From NCBI GenBank assembly GCA_951800675.1, contig CATOKC010000074.1, positions 1 to 16,997 of the forward strand: DNA of 16,997 bases, given 5' to 3'. The notes beneath the pieces are model-generated. The model saw nothing but the letters and a program-made list of their open reading frames with translations. It ran no database searches and had not been told where the DNA came from. The first letter of the stretch is position 1. Each line of letters opens with the position of its first letter. This stretch comes from an uncultured Oscillibacter sp. GTDB taxonomy: Bacteria > Bacillota_A > Clostridia > Oscillospirales > Oscillospiraceae. Shown here piece after piece: positions 6,353-14,015 of the stretch. The translations under genes were made by a program, and so were the position numbers.

Positions 6353-7216
6353 TTGCCAATTTTAGAAATCAAAAACCTGACCCATACTTACGGCATCGGG
6401 ACGCCCTTTCGGCGCGGCGCGGTGGAGGATGTCAGCTTCGCCGTGGAGCCGGGGGAGTTTCTGGGAATCATCGGCCACACCGGGTCCGGGAAATCCACCC
6501 TGATTCAGCACCTGAACGGCCTGCTGAAACCCACCTCCGGCCAGATTCTGTTAGAGGGGAAGGATATTTGGGCGGAGCCGAAAAAAATACGGAGCGTCCG
6601 CTTCCAGGTGGGCCTGGTATTCCAGTACCCGGAGTACCAGCTTTTTGAGGAAACTGTCTATAAGGATATCGCCTTTGGCCCCAAAAACCAGGGAAAGACC
6701 GGAGAGGACCTGGACCGCGCCGTCCGGGAGGCCGCCCGCCTGGTGGGCCTTCGGGACGAGCAGCTGGAAAAATCCCCCTTTGAGCTCTCCGGCGGACAGA
6801 AGCGTCGGGTGGCCCTGGCGGGAGTCCTGGCCATGGAGCCCAAGGTGCTGGTGCTGGACGAGCCCACGGCGGGCCTGGACCCGGCGGGCCGGGAGAATCT
6901 GATGGCGAACATCCGGGAGTATCACCGGCATAAGAACGCCACCATCCTTCTGGTCAGCCATAGCATGGACGAAATCGCCCAGAACGTGGACCGTATCCTG
7001 GTGCTGAAATCCGCCCATATTTTGATGAGCGGGACCCCGGCGGAGATTTTCACCCGGGCGGAGGAGCTGCTCTCCGCGGGGCTGGACGTGCCCCAGATTA
7101 CCCGTGTGGCCATGTCCCTCCGGGACCGGGGGCTTCCCATCGACCCCGCTGTTTACACCGTGGAGGACTTGGAGCGCCAGCTCCTGGCTCTGAAAGGGGG
7201 CGGGGCTCCATGCTGA
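6353..7216 (+). CDS. ecfA2: Energy-coupling factor transporter ATPase EcfA2
   Basis: The second ECF ATPase, 287 residues from a TTG start (PILEIKNLTHTYG follows, the normal family beginning). Walker A is GHTGSGKST (41-49), the Q-loop is FQYPEYQLF (Gln91), the signature is ELSGGQKRR, Walker B is VLVLDEPTAGLDP with Glu170 catalytic, and the switch histidine is His203 in VSHSMDE. The YPEYQLF and DEPTAGLDP versions are diagnostic of EcfA2; EcfA1 has NPDNQ and DEATAMLDP. GGAGGA sets the TTG start. The 3' end overlaps ecfT by 7 bp (ATG at 7210), so the two are probably translated together. Order ecfA1-ecfA2-ecfT is the classic group II ECF arrangement. Confidence 0.94.
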   Translation: MPILEIKNLTHTYGIGTPFRRGAVEDVSFAVEPGEFLGIIGHTGSGKSTLIQHLNGLLKPTSGQILLEGKDIWAEPKKIRSVRFQVGLVFQYPEYQLFEETVYKDIAFGPKNQGKTGEDLDRAVREAARLVGLRDEQLEKSPFELSGGQKRRVALAGVLAMEPKVLVLDEPTAGLDPAGRENLMANIREYHRHKNATILLVSHSMDEIAQNVDRILVLKSAHILMSGTPAEIFTRAEELLSAGLDVPQITRVAMSLRDRGLPIDPAVYTVEDLERQLLALKGGGAPC

Positions 7217-8016
7217 AGGACATCACCCTGGGCCAGTATTTCCCGGGAAATACCGTGGCCCACAAGCTGGACCCCCGGACAAAGATTCTGCTGGTGGTGC
7301 TGTATATTACCGCCCTGTTTACCGCCAAGAGCTTCCTGGCCTACGGCCTGATGGCCCTGGTGCTGGCGGTCTGTGTCCGTGTCTCCGGGGTGGGGCTCAA
7401 AGCCCTGGTGAAGGGCTTGAGGCCGGTGCTGTTCATCATCGTCTTCACCGGCGTCCTGAACCTGTTTTTCACGCCCGGGGCCACCGAGCTCTGGGTCTGG
7501 GGGCCCTTTCACGTCACGGACACGGGCCTGCGAAACGCCGCCTTTATGGTCCTGCGGATCATGCTTCTCATCATGGGAACCTTCCTCATGACCTACACCA
7601 CCAGCCCCATCAGCCTTACCGATGGCCTGGAGCGGCTGCTGAACGGCTTGAAGCGATTCCACGTCCCGGTCCACGAGCTGACCATGATCATGTCCATCGC
7701 CCTGCGGTTCATCCCCACGCTGATTGAGGAGACGGATAAAATCATGTCCGCCCAGAAGGCCCGGGGGGCGGATTTCGAGAGCGGGAACCTGATGGAGAAG
7801 GCGAAGGCCCTGGTGCCCATCCTGGTGCCGCTGTTTATCAGCGCCTTCCGCCGGGCGGACGAGCTGGCCACGGCCATGGAGTGCCGCTGTTACCACGGCG
7901 GCGAGGGCCGGACGAAGCTCCATATTTTGAAGTACGAGCGCCGGGACTACACCGCCCTGACCCTGGGGGTCCTGATTCTGGCGGGGGTCATTGCCCTGCG
8001 GGCCTTTGGGCTGTAG
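7210..8016 (+). CDS. ecfT: Energy-coupling factor transporter transmembrane protein EcfT
   Basis: The membrane scaffold of the ECF transporter, 268 residues. It opens GQYFPGNTVAHKLDPRTK, the usual EcfT start, and has about five hydrophobic segments (about 26-56, 70-88, 108-130, 205-213 and 249-266). The two coupling motifs that dock on the ATPases are AQKARGADF (181-189) and AMECRCYHGG (222-231). The second is usually AMEAR; here Cys replaces Ala while the Arg is kept. EcfT links the EcfA1/A2 pair to exchangeable substrate-binding S components. No S component lies in this window, fitting a shared (group II) module. An unknown gene follows 22 bp later in place of truA. Confidence 0.95.
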   Translation: MLKDITLGQYFPGNTVAHKLDPRTKILLVVLYITALFTAKSFLAYGLMALVLAVCVRVSGVGLKALVKGLRPVLFIIVFTGVLNLFFTPGATELWVWGPFHVTDTGLRNAAFMVLRIMLLIMGTFLMTYTTSPISLTDGLERLLNGLKRFHVPVHELTMIMSIALRFIPTLIEETDKIMSAQKARGADFESGNLMEKAKALVPILVPLFISAFRRADELATAMECRCYHGGEGRTKLHILKYERRDYTALTLGVLILAGVIALRAFGL

Positions 8017-8038
8017 GGAATGGAGAAAGGAGCGCGAG

Positions 8039-8947
8039 ATGGACGGGAAGAAGAACCGGATACAGGCTTTGGTGCTGGCCCTTTGTCTGTTTTTGGCGGG
8101 CTTGAACCTCTGGCAGCTCCTCTTGGTTTTGGATCTGCGGGAACAGCTTGCAAGGACGGAGACCAATTTGCAGATGGAGACCCGGCGGCTGGACGAGCGG
8201 ATTCAGGTTGTGCAGCGGGCGATGCGGGAAGCGGACGCGGCGGTCCTGGACTGGGAGTACACCACCGCCGTGAACAAAGAACAGCGGGTTCTGGATGTGA
8301 CGGTGGATTTGTCCCTGAAGGAGTGGAGCGTGGACACAGAGGTGTGGGTGAACTGGACCTCCCTCCTTGATGGGAAAACCGGCTCGGAACCCTTGCGCGG
8401 CGGCAAGAGCGGGCGCCTTACCGGCACATTGAAGCTGCCTGTGGGGGGCCGCCGGGAGTATGAACTGGAAGCCGTCATTCAAAACGGCGAGAGCCAGCGG
8501 CTGGAGGACCTGGGCTATCTGGGGGACACAGCCACGCTGCTGCCGGTTCAGCTTGCCGGTTGTGGCGGCTCCAGCGCAAACTACACCCGAGAAAAAGACG
8601 GGAGCGGAATCTTTGACCTGTCTTTTTATGAAGTCAACTTGCAGGGATCCAAGGGGAGCGGGGCCCCGGAGGTCAAAGACGCGGTGTTCCGCCTCCGGCG
8701 GAATGGGGACGTTGCCGTGGAGCAAACCGCCAAGTATGGGGAGACCATCGAAAATTATACCTGTGACCCTGAGAAGGGCCTGATTGCCGAGGCCGGTATG
8801 GGGGACGAATTTACTCTGTCCTTCTTCTGCCGGGACACGTCCGGCCTAGGCTATGAATTTGACCTGGAGCAGTGGTCCATCGGCGAGAGCGGAATTGCCC
8901 GGGAGCACGGCCCGGAGGACTTCTGGCCCAAGCTCACCTGGGACTGA
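8039..8947 (+). CDS. Membrane-anchored protein of unknown function
   Basis: I do not recognise a named family. The 302-residue product has a short basic N-terminus and one hydrophobic segment (about 8-30), then a heptad-like, charged stretch at 33-66 (LREQLARTETNLQMETRRL) that should form a coiled coil. The rest (about 70-302) is mostly beta-strand-like: alternating patterns such as VLDVTVDLSLKEW and LTGTLKLPVGG suggest one or two extracellular beta-sandwich domains. No catalytic motif is visible. Cys175, Cys242 and Cys264 lie in the outer part, but none forms a lipobox. The ATG at 8039 follows AAAGGAG; the frame opens earlier, inside ecfT, without support. It sits 22 bp after ecfT and 16 bp before truA, so it is likely cotranscribed with both. 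A sensor or scaffold at the cell surface is possible but unproven. Confidence 0.85.
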   Translation: MDGKKNRIQALVLALCLFLAGLNLWQLLLVLDLREQLARTETNLQMETRRLDERIQVVQRAMREADAAVLDWEYTTAVNKEQRVLDVTVDLSLKEWSVDTEVWVNWTSLLDGKTGSEPLRGGKSGRLTGTLKLPVGGRREYELEAVIQNGESQRLEDLGYLGDTATLLPVQLAGCGGSSANYTREKDGSGIFDLSFYEVNLQGSKGSGAPEVKDAVFRLRRNGDVAVEQTAKYGETIENYTCDPEKGLIAEAGMGDEFTLSFFCRDTSGLGYEFDLEQWSIGESGIAREHGPEDFWPKLTWD

Positions 8948-8963
8948 CAAAAAGGAGGCGGCT

Positions 8964-9719
8964 ATGCGCAACATCGCCTTAAAACTCACCTACAACGGCG
9001 CCGCCTACCACGGCTGGCAGGTGCAGAAAAACGCCGCCTCCGTCTGTGAGACCCTGCAAAAGGCCATCTCCAAGGTCTGCGGGGAGCCTGTCCACCTGAC
9101 GGGCTGCGGAAGGACGGACGCCGGGGTCCACGCGGAGCGGTACGTGGCTAACTTCCGCACGGAGAGCCGCATCCCCATTGACCGGATGCCCTACGCCATC
9201 AACACCCACACCCCGGAGGACATCGCCGTCCGGGAGGCGGTGGAGGTGGGGGAGGACTTCAACGCCATCGGCTCCTGCGTCAAAAAGGAATACACCTACC
9301 GCATTTACAACTCCCGCTTCAAAAATCCCTTCTACGTGAACCGGGCCTACTTTTACCCAAAACGGCTGGACGAGGACTTTTTGAACCAAGCCGCCCATAT
9401 GTTTGTGGGGACCCACGATTTCCGGGCCGTCCGCTCGGTGGGCACGGAGACGAAAACCACCGTGCGGACCATTTACTGGTGCGACGTGACCCGGAGCGGG
9501 GACCTGCTGGAACTCCGGGTCTGCGCCGACGGCTTTTTGTACAACATGGTCCGGGCCATTACGGGGACCGTGCTTTACGCCGCCGAGGGGAAATTTGCCC
9601 CAGAGGATATCCCCGCCATTTTGGAGAGCGGGGACCGGACCCTGGCGGGACCCACGGTGCCCCCGGGGGGGCTGTACCTGACGAGAATCTGGTATGAGGA
9701 TGAACGGCTGAATGAGTGA
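8964..9719 (+). CDS. truA: tRNA pseudouridine(38-40) synthase TruA
   Basis: Converts uridines 38, 39 and 40 of tRNA anticodon stems to pseudouridine. The product is 251 residues, the normal TruA length. It starts RNIALKLTYNGAAYHGWQVQ, with the catalytic aspartate (Asp52) in GCGRTDAGVHA. It also has KKEYTYRIYN (central beta strand) and DGFLYNMVRAITGTVL, the conserved C-terminal RNA-binding region. The ATG at 8964 follows AAAGGAGG at the right spacing; the frame's earlier start lies inside the preceding gene. In many Firmicutes truA follows ecfT directly, so the linkage is expected and the unknown gene between them is the oddity. The stop overlaps the next gene by 8 bp. Confidence 0.97.
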   Translation: MRNIALKLTYNGAAYHGWQVQKNAASVCETLQKAISKVCGEPVHLTGCGRTDAGVHAERYVANFRTESRIPIDRMPYAINTHTPEDIAVREAVEVGEDFNAIGSCVKKEYTYRIYNSRFKNPFYVNRAYFYPKRLDEDFLNQAAHMFVGTHDFRAVRSVGTETKTTVRTIYWCDVTRSGDLLELRVCADGFLYNMVRAITGTVLYAAEGKFAPEDIPAILESGDRTLAGPTVPPGGLYLTRIWYEDERLNE

Positions 9720-10872
9720 GAAACGCGTAGACAAGTCCAAAGAGGGACGGCACCCTATCCGCGGCTTTTTGAGTTTTTTCCTGATGCTGGCGGTGGTGCT
9801 GCTGGTGGTGCTGTTTGCGGCCTACCGGGACGGCACGGGGTTTGACATTCTCCGCCGCTATCTTCACTATGGGCGGGCGGAGCAGGTGGGGGGCGAGACG
9901 GTTTATCACTACGACGCCGCGTCTAAGAATCGCTTCGCCCTGTTGGGGGAGAGCCTGGCGGTGCTGTCGGACGCGTCCTTGAGCCTTTACAACCGCGCGG
10001 GGGAGGAGGTCTGGTCCACGCCGGTGACTATGACGGCTCCGGCCCTGGTCTCCGGCGGCGGCCGGGCGGTGGCCTACGACGTGGGAGGAACGTCTTTGTA
10101 TGTCATCGACCAGTCGGGCCTTTTGCTGGAGCTCACCGCCAGCGAGGAGGAACCCTACATATCCGCCACGCTGAGCCAGGACGGCGAGCTGGCGGTGACG
10201 GCCCAAAAGAAGGGTTACAAGGGAAGCGTCAAGGTCTATGACCGGGCCCTGGGGCCAGACCCCTATTTTGAATTCAAATCCTCCCAGCGCTTTGTGCTGG
10301 ATGGATATATTTTTGGAGACCATCTGGCGGCGGTGACGCTGGGACAAGAGAACGGTGTATTTGTCAGCAACATTGTGCTTTATAAGATGCCGGAGACGGA
10401 GCCGGCGGCAGATTACAGCATCTCCGGCGGCCTTGTGGCTGCGGTTGGGGAGTTGGAAGGGCGGTTGGTAACTGTCTCCGACACCGCCTTGACCTTTGCC
10501 AACGCCGGTGGTGAAATCACCGGGGCCTATTCTTACAGCGGGTCCTATCTCCGGGAGTACGATCTGGGAGGCACAGGCTTTGCCGCGCTGCTGCTGAACC
10601 GCTACCGCTCCGGCAGCGTGGGGCGGCTGGTCACCGTGGATAAGAATGGAGAGGTTTTGGGCTCTTTGGACGTTCGGGAAGAGGCGCTGAGCATTTCCGC
10701 CTCAGGGCGGTATCTGGCAGTCCTCTATGCCGACCGTCTGGCGGTCTACAACCCGGACCTCCAGCCCTACGCCACCCTTCAAGGGACGGGAGACGCCAGG
10801 GAGGCGCTGATGTGTCCCGATGGGTCGGCGCTGCTGTTGTCCTCCGGGTCTGCCAGCCTGTTTTTGCCTTGA
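9712..10872 (+). CDS. DUF5711-like membrane-anchored beta-propeller protein
   Basis: A 386-residue protein with a cytoplasmic basic tail, one membrane segment (about 17-38) and a large outer domain. The outer domain is built of repeated beta-strand units with recurring patterns of the type LxVLSDASLSLYNRAGEEVW, AVAYDVGGTSLYVID and RLVTVDKNGEVLGSLDVRE, as in seven-bladed propellers. The overall layout matches the DUF5711 family found in clostridial genomes. That assignment is from memory of the family and was not checked. No enzymatic residues are apparent, so it may be a scaffold or sensor. It starts within the last codons of truA (8-bp overlap), so it is translated from the same message. A cvpA-like gene follows 58 bp later. 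Confidence 0.75.
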   Translation: MSEKRVDKSKEGRHPIRGFLSFFLMLAVVLLVVLFAAYRDGTGFDILRRYLHYGRAEQVGGETVYHYDAASKNRFALLGESLAVLSDASLSLYNRAGEEVWSTPVTMTAPALVSGGGRAVAYDVGGTSLYVIDQSGLLLELTASEEEPYISATLSQDGELAVTAQKKGYKGSVKVYDRALGPDPYFEFKSSQRFVLDGYIFGDHLAAVTLGQENGVFVSNIVLYKMPETEPAADYSISGGLVAAVGELEGRLVTVSDTALTFANAGGEITGAYSYSGSYLREYDLGGTGFAALLLNRYRSGSVGRLVTVDKNGEVLGSLDVREEALSISASGRYLAVLYADRLAVYNPDLQPYATLQGTGDAREALMCPDGSALLLSSGSASLFLP

Positions 10873-10930
10873 CTGCATGAAAATAAGCGGTGTGTTCACA
10901 AAACGTTTACAGGGGAAGAGGTAGGAAAGT

Positions 10931-11635
10931 TTGACGACACCTGTTATAATAGATGCCATCGCCGTGGCGGTGCTGGCAGGCTTCGGGATTTTGGGGGCCT
11001 GGAAGGGACTGCTGCGGACACTGGCGGGACTGCTGGTTTTGGTTTTGTCCCTGGCGGGGGCGGGAATCATCGCCTCGGCCCTGTCGGCCCCGGCGGCGAG
11101 GCTCATTGCTCCGGTAATTGAAAAGCGACTGGAGGCCCGCCTGGACGAGGCCCTTCAAGAACGGTATCCCGGCGAACAGCCGGAGGAGGGGGCCTTCCCA
11201 CGGGAGGACCAGCTGTCCATTACGGATGTGCTGGGCTTGCTGGGGATCGACGAGACCCAGTGGGACGCGCTGACCTTCCGGGCTCAGAACACCGTCCGGG
11301 ACACCGGAGCCCATTTGATGACCGCCGTAATTGGAAGCGTGGCCCAGTCCATGCTCTACGGGGTGCTGTACATGCTCTCTTTTGTCCTGCTGAGCATTGC
11401 CCTGCACCTGCTGGTGCGGATGCTGGACGCGGTTTTAAAGCTGCCGGGCCTCCACGGGCTCAACGCTGTGGGCGGCGGCCTTGTGGGGCTGGCGGAAGGA
11501 GCGCTGCTGCTGTTTTTGGCAGTGTGGGCGCTGCGGCTAGCGGGGGTCTCTTTCAACGGGGAGGAGGGCAGCCGGATTTTCCGGTTTTTCACTGACCATA
11601 CGCCCCTGGATGCGTTGAAATTCCTGGGAATTTGA
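10931..11635 (+). CDS. CvpA family membrane protein
   Basis: A 234-residue integral membrane protein. The opening IIDAIAVAVLAGFGILGAWKGLLRTLAGLL is the typical CvpA N-terminus, with two hydrophobic segments (about 5-22 and 28-50). A long hydrophilic region (about 62-125) rich in acidic residues follows, then two more segments (about 130-155 and 180-200). LPGLHGLNAVGGGLVGLAEG at 171-190 is the conserved C-terminal signature. CvpA was named for colicin V production in E. coli; its clostridial relatives are widespread and of uncertain role in envelope maintenance. The start is TTG at 10931, with a purine-rich GAGGTAGGAAAG before it; a GTG 12 codons in would cut the first membrane segment. It probably ends the operon that starts at 4543, though no clear terminator follows. 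Confidence 0.85.
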   Translation: MTTPVIIDAIAVAVLAGFGILGAWKGLLRTLAGLLVLVLSLAGAGIIASALSAPAARLIAPVIEKRLEARLDEALQERYPGEQPEEGAFPREDQLSITDVLGLLGIDETQWDALTFRAQNTVRDTGAHLMTAVIGSVAQSMLYGVLYMLSFVLLSIALHLLVRMLDAVLKLPGLHGLNAVGGGLVGLAEGALLLFLAVWALRLAGVSFNGEEGSRIFRFFTDHTPLDALKFLGI

Positions 11636-11653
11636 CCATTTCTCCAGCTAAAC

Positions 11654-11702
11654 GGCCTCCATGAGGCCCGATATTTCGATAAGAATAGCGCCTGAAGGGC
11701 GC
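11654..11702 (+). other. Two small hairpins in the leader before the broken clpE-like gene
   Basis: GGCCTC/GAGGCC (11654-11659 with 11663-11668, 3-nt loop) and GCGCC/GGCGC (11688-11692 with 11698-11702). Neither is followed by a T-run, so they are poor terminators. The second ends 2 bp before the ribosome site GGAGG at 11705. I find no convincing promoter or CtsR site in this 84-bp gap. Confidence 0.3.
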
Positions 11703-11719
11703 GTGGAGGTTTAAAAGGT

Positions 11720-13336
11720 ATGCAGCCGACACTTTGTTCCAAATGCAAAAAAAACGTCGCCGTGGTATTCATCTCCAAGCTGGACGGCGAAAAGACCATC
11801 AACGAGGGCCTGTGCCTGAAATGCGCCAAGGAACTGGGGCTTCCCCAGGTGGATGACATGATGAAGCGCATGGGCATTTCCGACGAGGATTTGGAGACCC
11901 TGAACAGCGAAATGATGCAGGCCATGAACGGCGTGGAAAATATTGAGGACCTGCCCGGTGGAGAGGAAGGAGACGAGGAGGAAGAGGGCAAGACCGCCAC
12001 CTTCCCCTTCTTGAACCGCCTGTTCTCCGGCGGAGAGCCTTCCAAGGAGAGCGCCGAGGAGGGACGGAGCGAGCGCCGGGAGAAAAAGGAGTCCTCCAAA
12101 AATACCAAGCGGAAGTATTTGGAGAACTACTGCATCTCCCTGACCCAGAAGGCCAAGGACGGCAAGCTGGACCCAGTCATCGGCCGGGCGGAGGAGATTG
12201 AGCGGGTGGTCCAGATTCTGAACCGCCGCCAGAAGAATAACCCCTGCCTTATCGGTGAGCCCGGCGTGGGCAAAACCGCCATTGCCGAGGGTCTGTCCCA
12301 GCGCATCGCCGAGGGCGACGTGCCCTTCAAGCTCCAGGAGAAGGAGGTCTACCTCCTGGACCTGACGGCTTTGGTGGCGGGCACCCAGTTCCGGGGCCAG
12401 TTCGAGAGCCGGATGAAGGGGCTTATCGACGAGGTGAAGCGCCTGGGGAACATTATATTGATGATCGACGAGGTCCACAACCTGGTAGGAGCGGGAGACG
12501 CCGAGGGCAGCATGAACGCGGCGAACATCTTAAAGCCCGCCCTGAGCCGGGGAGAGATCCAGGTTATCGGCGCCACCACCTTCAACGAATACCGCAAGCA
12601 CATTGAAAAGGATTCCGCTCTGGAGCGGCGCTTCCAGCCGGTGACGGTGAACGAGCCCTCCGTGGAGGAATCCATCAAGATTTTGAAGGGCCTGGCTCCC
12701 AAGTACGAGGAGTTCCACGGCGTCAAGCTGACGGAGGGTATCCTCCGCCAGGCGGTGTTGCTCAGCGAGCGCTACATCACGGATCGGTTTTTGCCGGATA
12801 AGGCCATTGACCTTATCGACGAGGCGAGTTCGGATCTGAACTTGAAGGACCCGGACATCTCCCGGCGGATGCAGATTCAGCGGGAGATGGACGACTACGC
12901 CAAGGAGCGGACCATGCTGGAGGAGAAAGAGGAGAAGTCCGAGGAGGACTACGCCCGCATGGCGGAGCTGAAAAGCCGGGACCTCCAGCTCTCCACGGAG
13001 CTCAGCGTCATTGAAGAGAAGGGCCAGCCTCAGCTGAGCATGGAGAATCTGGCCCATGTCATCGAGCTGTGGACCAAGATTCCCGCCTCCCGCATCCGGG
13101 AGCAGGAGTTCCAGCGCCTCAGCCAGCTGGAGGAACGCCTGAAAGACCACATTATCGGCCAGGACGAGGCCATCGAGGCCGTGTCCGCCGCCGTCCGCCG
13201 GAACCGGGTAGGCATCTCCCCCAAGCACAAGCCTGTCAGCTTCATCTTTGTGGGCTCCACCGGCGTAGGAAAAACGGAGCTGGTGAAGCAGCTGGCCACG
13301 GATCTGTTCAATACCTCCGGGCTACGTGGGCTATGA
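11720..13336 (+). CDS. N-terminal fragment of the broken ClpE-like ATPase
   Basis: 538 codons in the first frame. The ATG at 11720 follows GGAGG and AAAAGG. Contents in order: zinc finger (6-35), acidic low-complexity linker (about 78-125), D1 with GEPGVGKTA and [10 protein letters not shown], a coiled middle region ([22 protein letters not shown]), and the start of D2 with GSTGVGKTE. After Asn531 the frame reads seven off-frame residues and stops at TGA 13334-13336. If made, this product keeps one full AAA module. Confidence 0.75.
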   Translation: MQPTLCSKCKKNVAVVFISKLDGEKTINEGLCLKCAKELGLPQVDDMMKRMGISDEDLETLNSEMMQAMNGVENIEDLPGGEEGDEEEEGKTATFPFLNRLFSGGEPSKESAEEGRSERREKKESSKNTKRKYLENYCISLTQKAKDGKLDPVIGRAEEIERVVQILNRRQKNNPCLIGEPGVGKTAIAEGLSQRIAEGDVPFKLQEKEVYLLDLTALVAGTQFRGQFESRMKGLIDEVKRLGNIILMIDEVHNLVGAGDAEGSMNAANILKPALSRGEIQVIGATTFNEYRKHIEKDSALERRFQPVTVNEPSVEESIKILKGLAPKYEEFHGVKLTEGILRQAVLLSERYITDRFLPDKAIDLIDEASSDLNLKDPDISRRMQIQREMDDYAKERTMLEEKEEKSEEDYARMAELKSRDLQLSTELSVIEEKGQPQLSMENLAHVIELWTKIPASRIREQEFQRLSQLEERLKDHIIGQDEAIEAVSAAVRRNRVGISPKHKPVSFIFVGSTGVGKTELVKQLATDLFNTSGLRGL

Positions 13337-13949
13337 CGAGGCGGGCCAGCTGACGGAGAAGATCCGCCGGAAGCCCTACGCCGTCGTCCTTTTCGACGAG
13401 ATTGAAAAGGCCCACCCCGACGTGCTGAATGTCCTTCTGCAAATCCTGGACGACGGCGAAATCACCGACGCCCACGGACGGAAGGTGAACTTTGAAAACA
13501 CCATCATCGTCATGACCTCCAACGCCGGAAGCGCCACCAAGGAGGGAACGGTGGGCTTTGACCGGAGCCTCAGCCAGCAGGACAGCGAGAAGGCCATGAA
13601 GGCCCTCCAGCAGTTCCTCCGGCCGGAGTTCATCAACCGGGTGGACGCGGTGATCACCTTCAACCGCCTCTCTGAAAAGGATTTCCAGTCCATCGCCCGG
13701 ATTATGCTGGACGAGCTGCGGGACTCCTTGAAGGAAAAGGGCATTACCTTTACCTACGACGCCACCCTGGTGGATTTCCTGACCAAGAAGTCCTATTCCC
13801 GGACCTATGGGGCCCGGAATCTCCGCCGGACCATCCAGAAGGAGCTGGAGGACCCCATGGCGACGAAAATCATCAACAGCTACGAGGAGCCGATCATCGG
13901 CATCAACGCCGCCGCCGAAAACGAACACGTCTGCCTACAGACGCTTTGA
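13326..13949 (+). CDS. C-terminal fragment of the broken ClpE-like ATPase
   Basis: The second frame is open from before 13314, where it spells [15 protein letters not shown]. The first possible start codon is a GTG at 13326, without a ribosome site, so independent translation is doubtful. It carries the D2 Walker B (VVLFDEIEKAHPD), sensor 1 (IIVMTSNAG), the arginine-finger region (RPEFINRVD) and sensor 2 (GARNLRR). It lacks Walker A and so cannot bind nucleotide alone. Confidence 0.6.
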   Translation: MGYDEAGQLTEKIRRKPYAVVLFDEIEKAHPDVLNVLLQILDDGEITDAHGRKVNFENTIIVMTSNAGSATKEGTVGFDRSLSQQDSEKAMKALQQFLRPEFINRVDAVITFNRLSEKDFQSIARIMLDELRDSLKEKGITFTYDATLVDFLTKKSYSRTYGARNLRRTIQKELEDPMATKIINSYEEPIIGINAAAENEHVCLQTL

Positions 13950-14015
13950 GCCGCGTCTGCGATTTTTGATAAAAGCCGGGGACTTTCCGCCGCCCGGCGG
14001 GAGAGGGAGGACCCT

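Larger units (their letters stand above)
11720..13949 (+). pseudogene. ClpE/ClpC-type AAA+ unfoldase gene broken by an internal deletion with frameshift
   Basis: Together the two frames spell one Clp ATPase. An N-terminal zinc finger (Cys6, Cys9, Cys32, Cys35) replaces the usual Clp_N repeats, as in ClpE. AAA domain D1 and a UVR-like coiled middle region follow in the first frame. D2 is split: its Walker [10 protein letters not shown], is in the first frame, and its pore loop PPGYVGYDE, Walker B, sensor 1 and sensor 2 are in the next. At 13310-13319 the text jumps from LFN straight to PPGYVGY, missing the conserved IRxDMSEYMEKHxxSRLIGS stretch. Relatives have about 26 residues after that Phe; keeping the Asn and one stray base leaves 74 nt missing, which also explains the frame change. 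The rest of D2 is intact, so the lesion is recent or an assembly error. ClpC/E proteins unfold substrates for ClpP. If real, D2 cannot fold and the gene is dead or yields a D1-only product. Confidence 0.85.

Noticed and set aside
7153..8166. A 337-codon open frame on the minus strand opposite ecfT
   Set aside because: It is antisense to a clear EcfT. Its product is low-complexity (rich in Gln, Gly, His, Pro, Arg), has no ribosome site and resembles no family; such frames are common in GC-rich DNA.
10931..10950. Promoter TTGACG...TATAAT at the start of cvpA
   Set aside because: The hexamers are only about 8 bp apart, far too close. The TTG is better read as the start codon.
11631..11650. CtsR operator before the clp-like gene
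   Set aside because: A single TTTGACC heptad is present but the second copy at the required spacing is absent, and the heptad contains the CvpA stop codon.
13310..13336. Programmed ribosomal frameshift in the clp-like gene
   Set aside because: No slippery heptamer is seen, and a shift could not restore the roughly 25 conserved residues that are missing.
13980..14005. Terminator between the clp-like gene and the small Cys gene
   Set aside because: CCGCC/GGCGG forms only a 5-bp stem and has no T tract after it.
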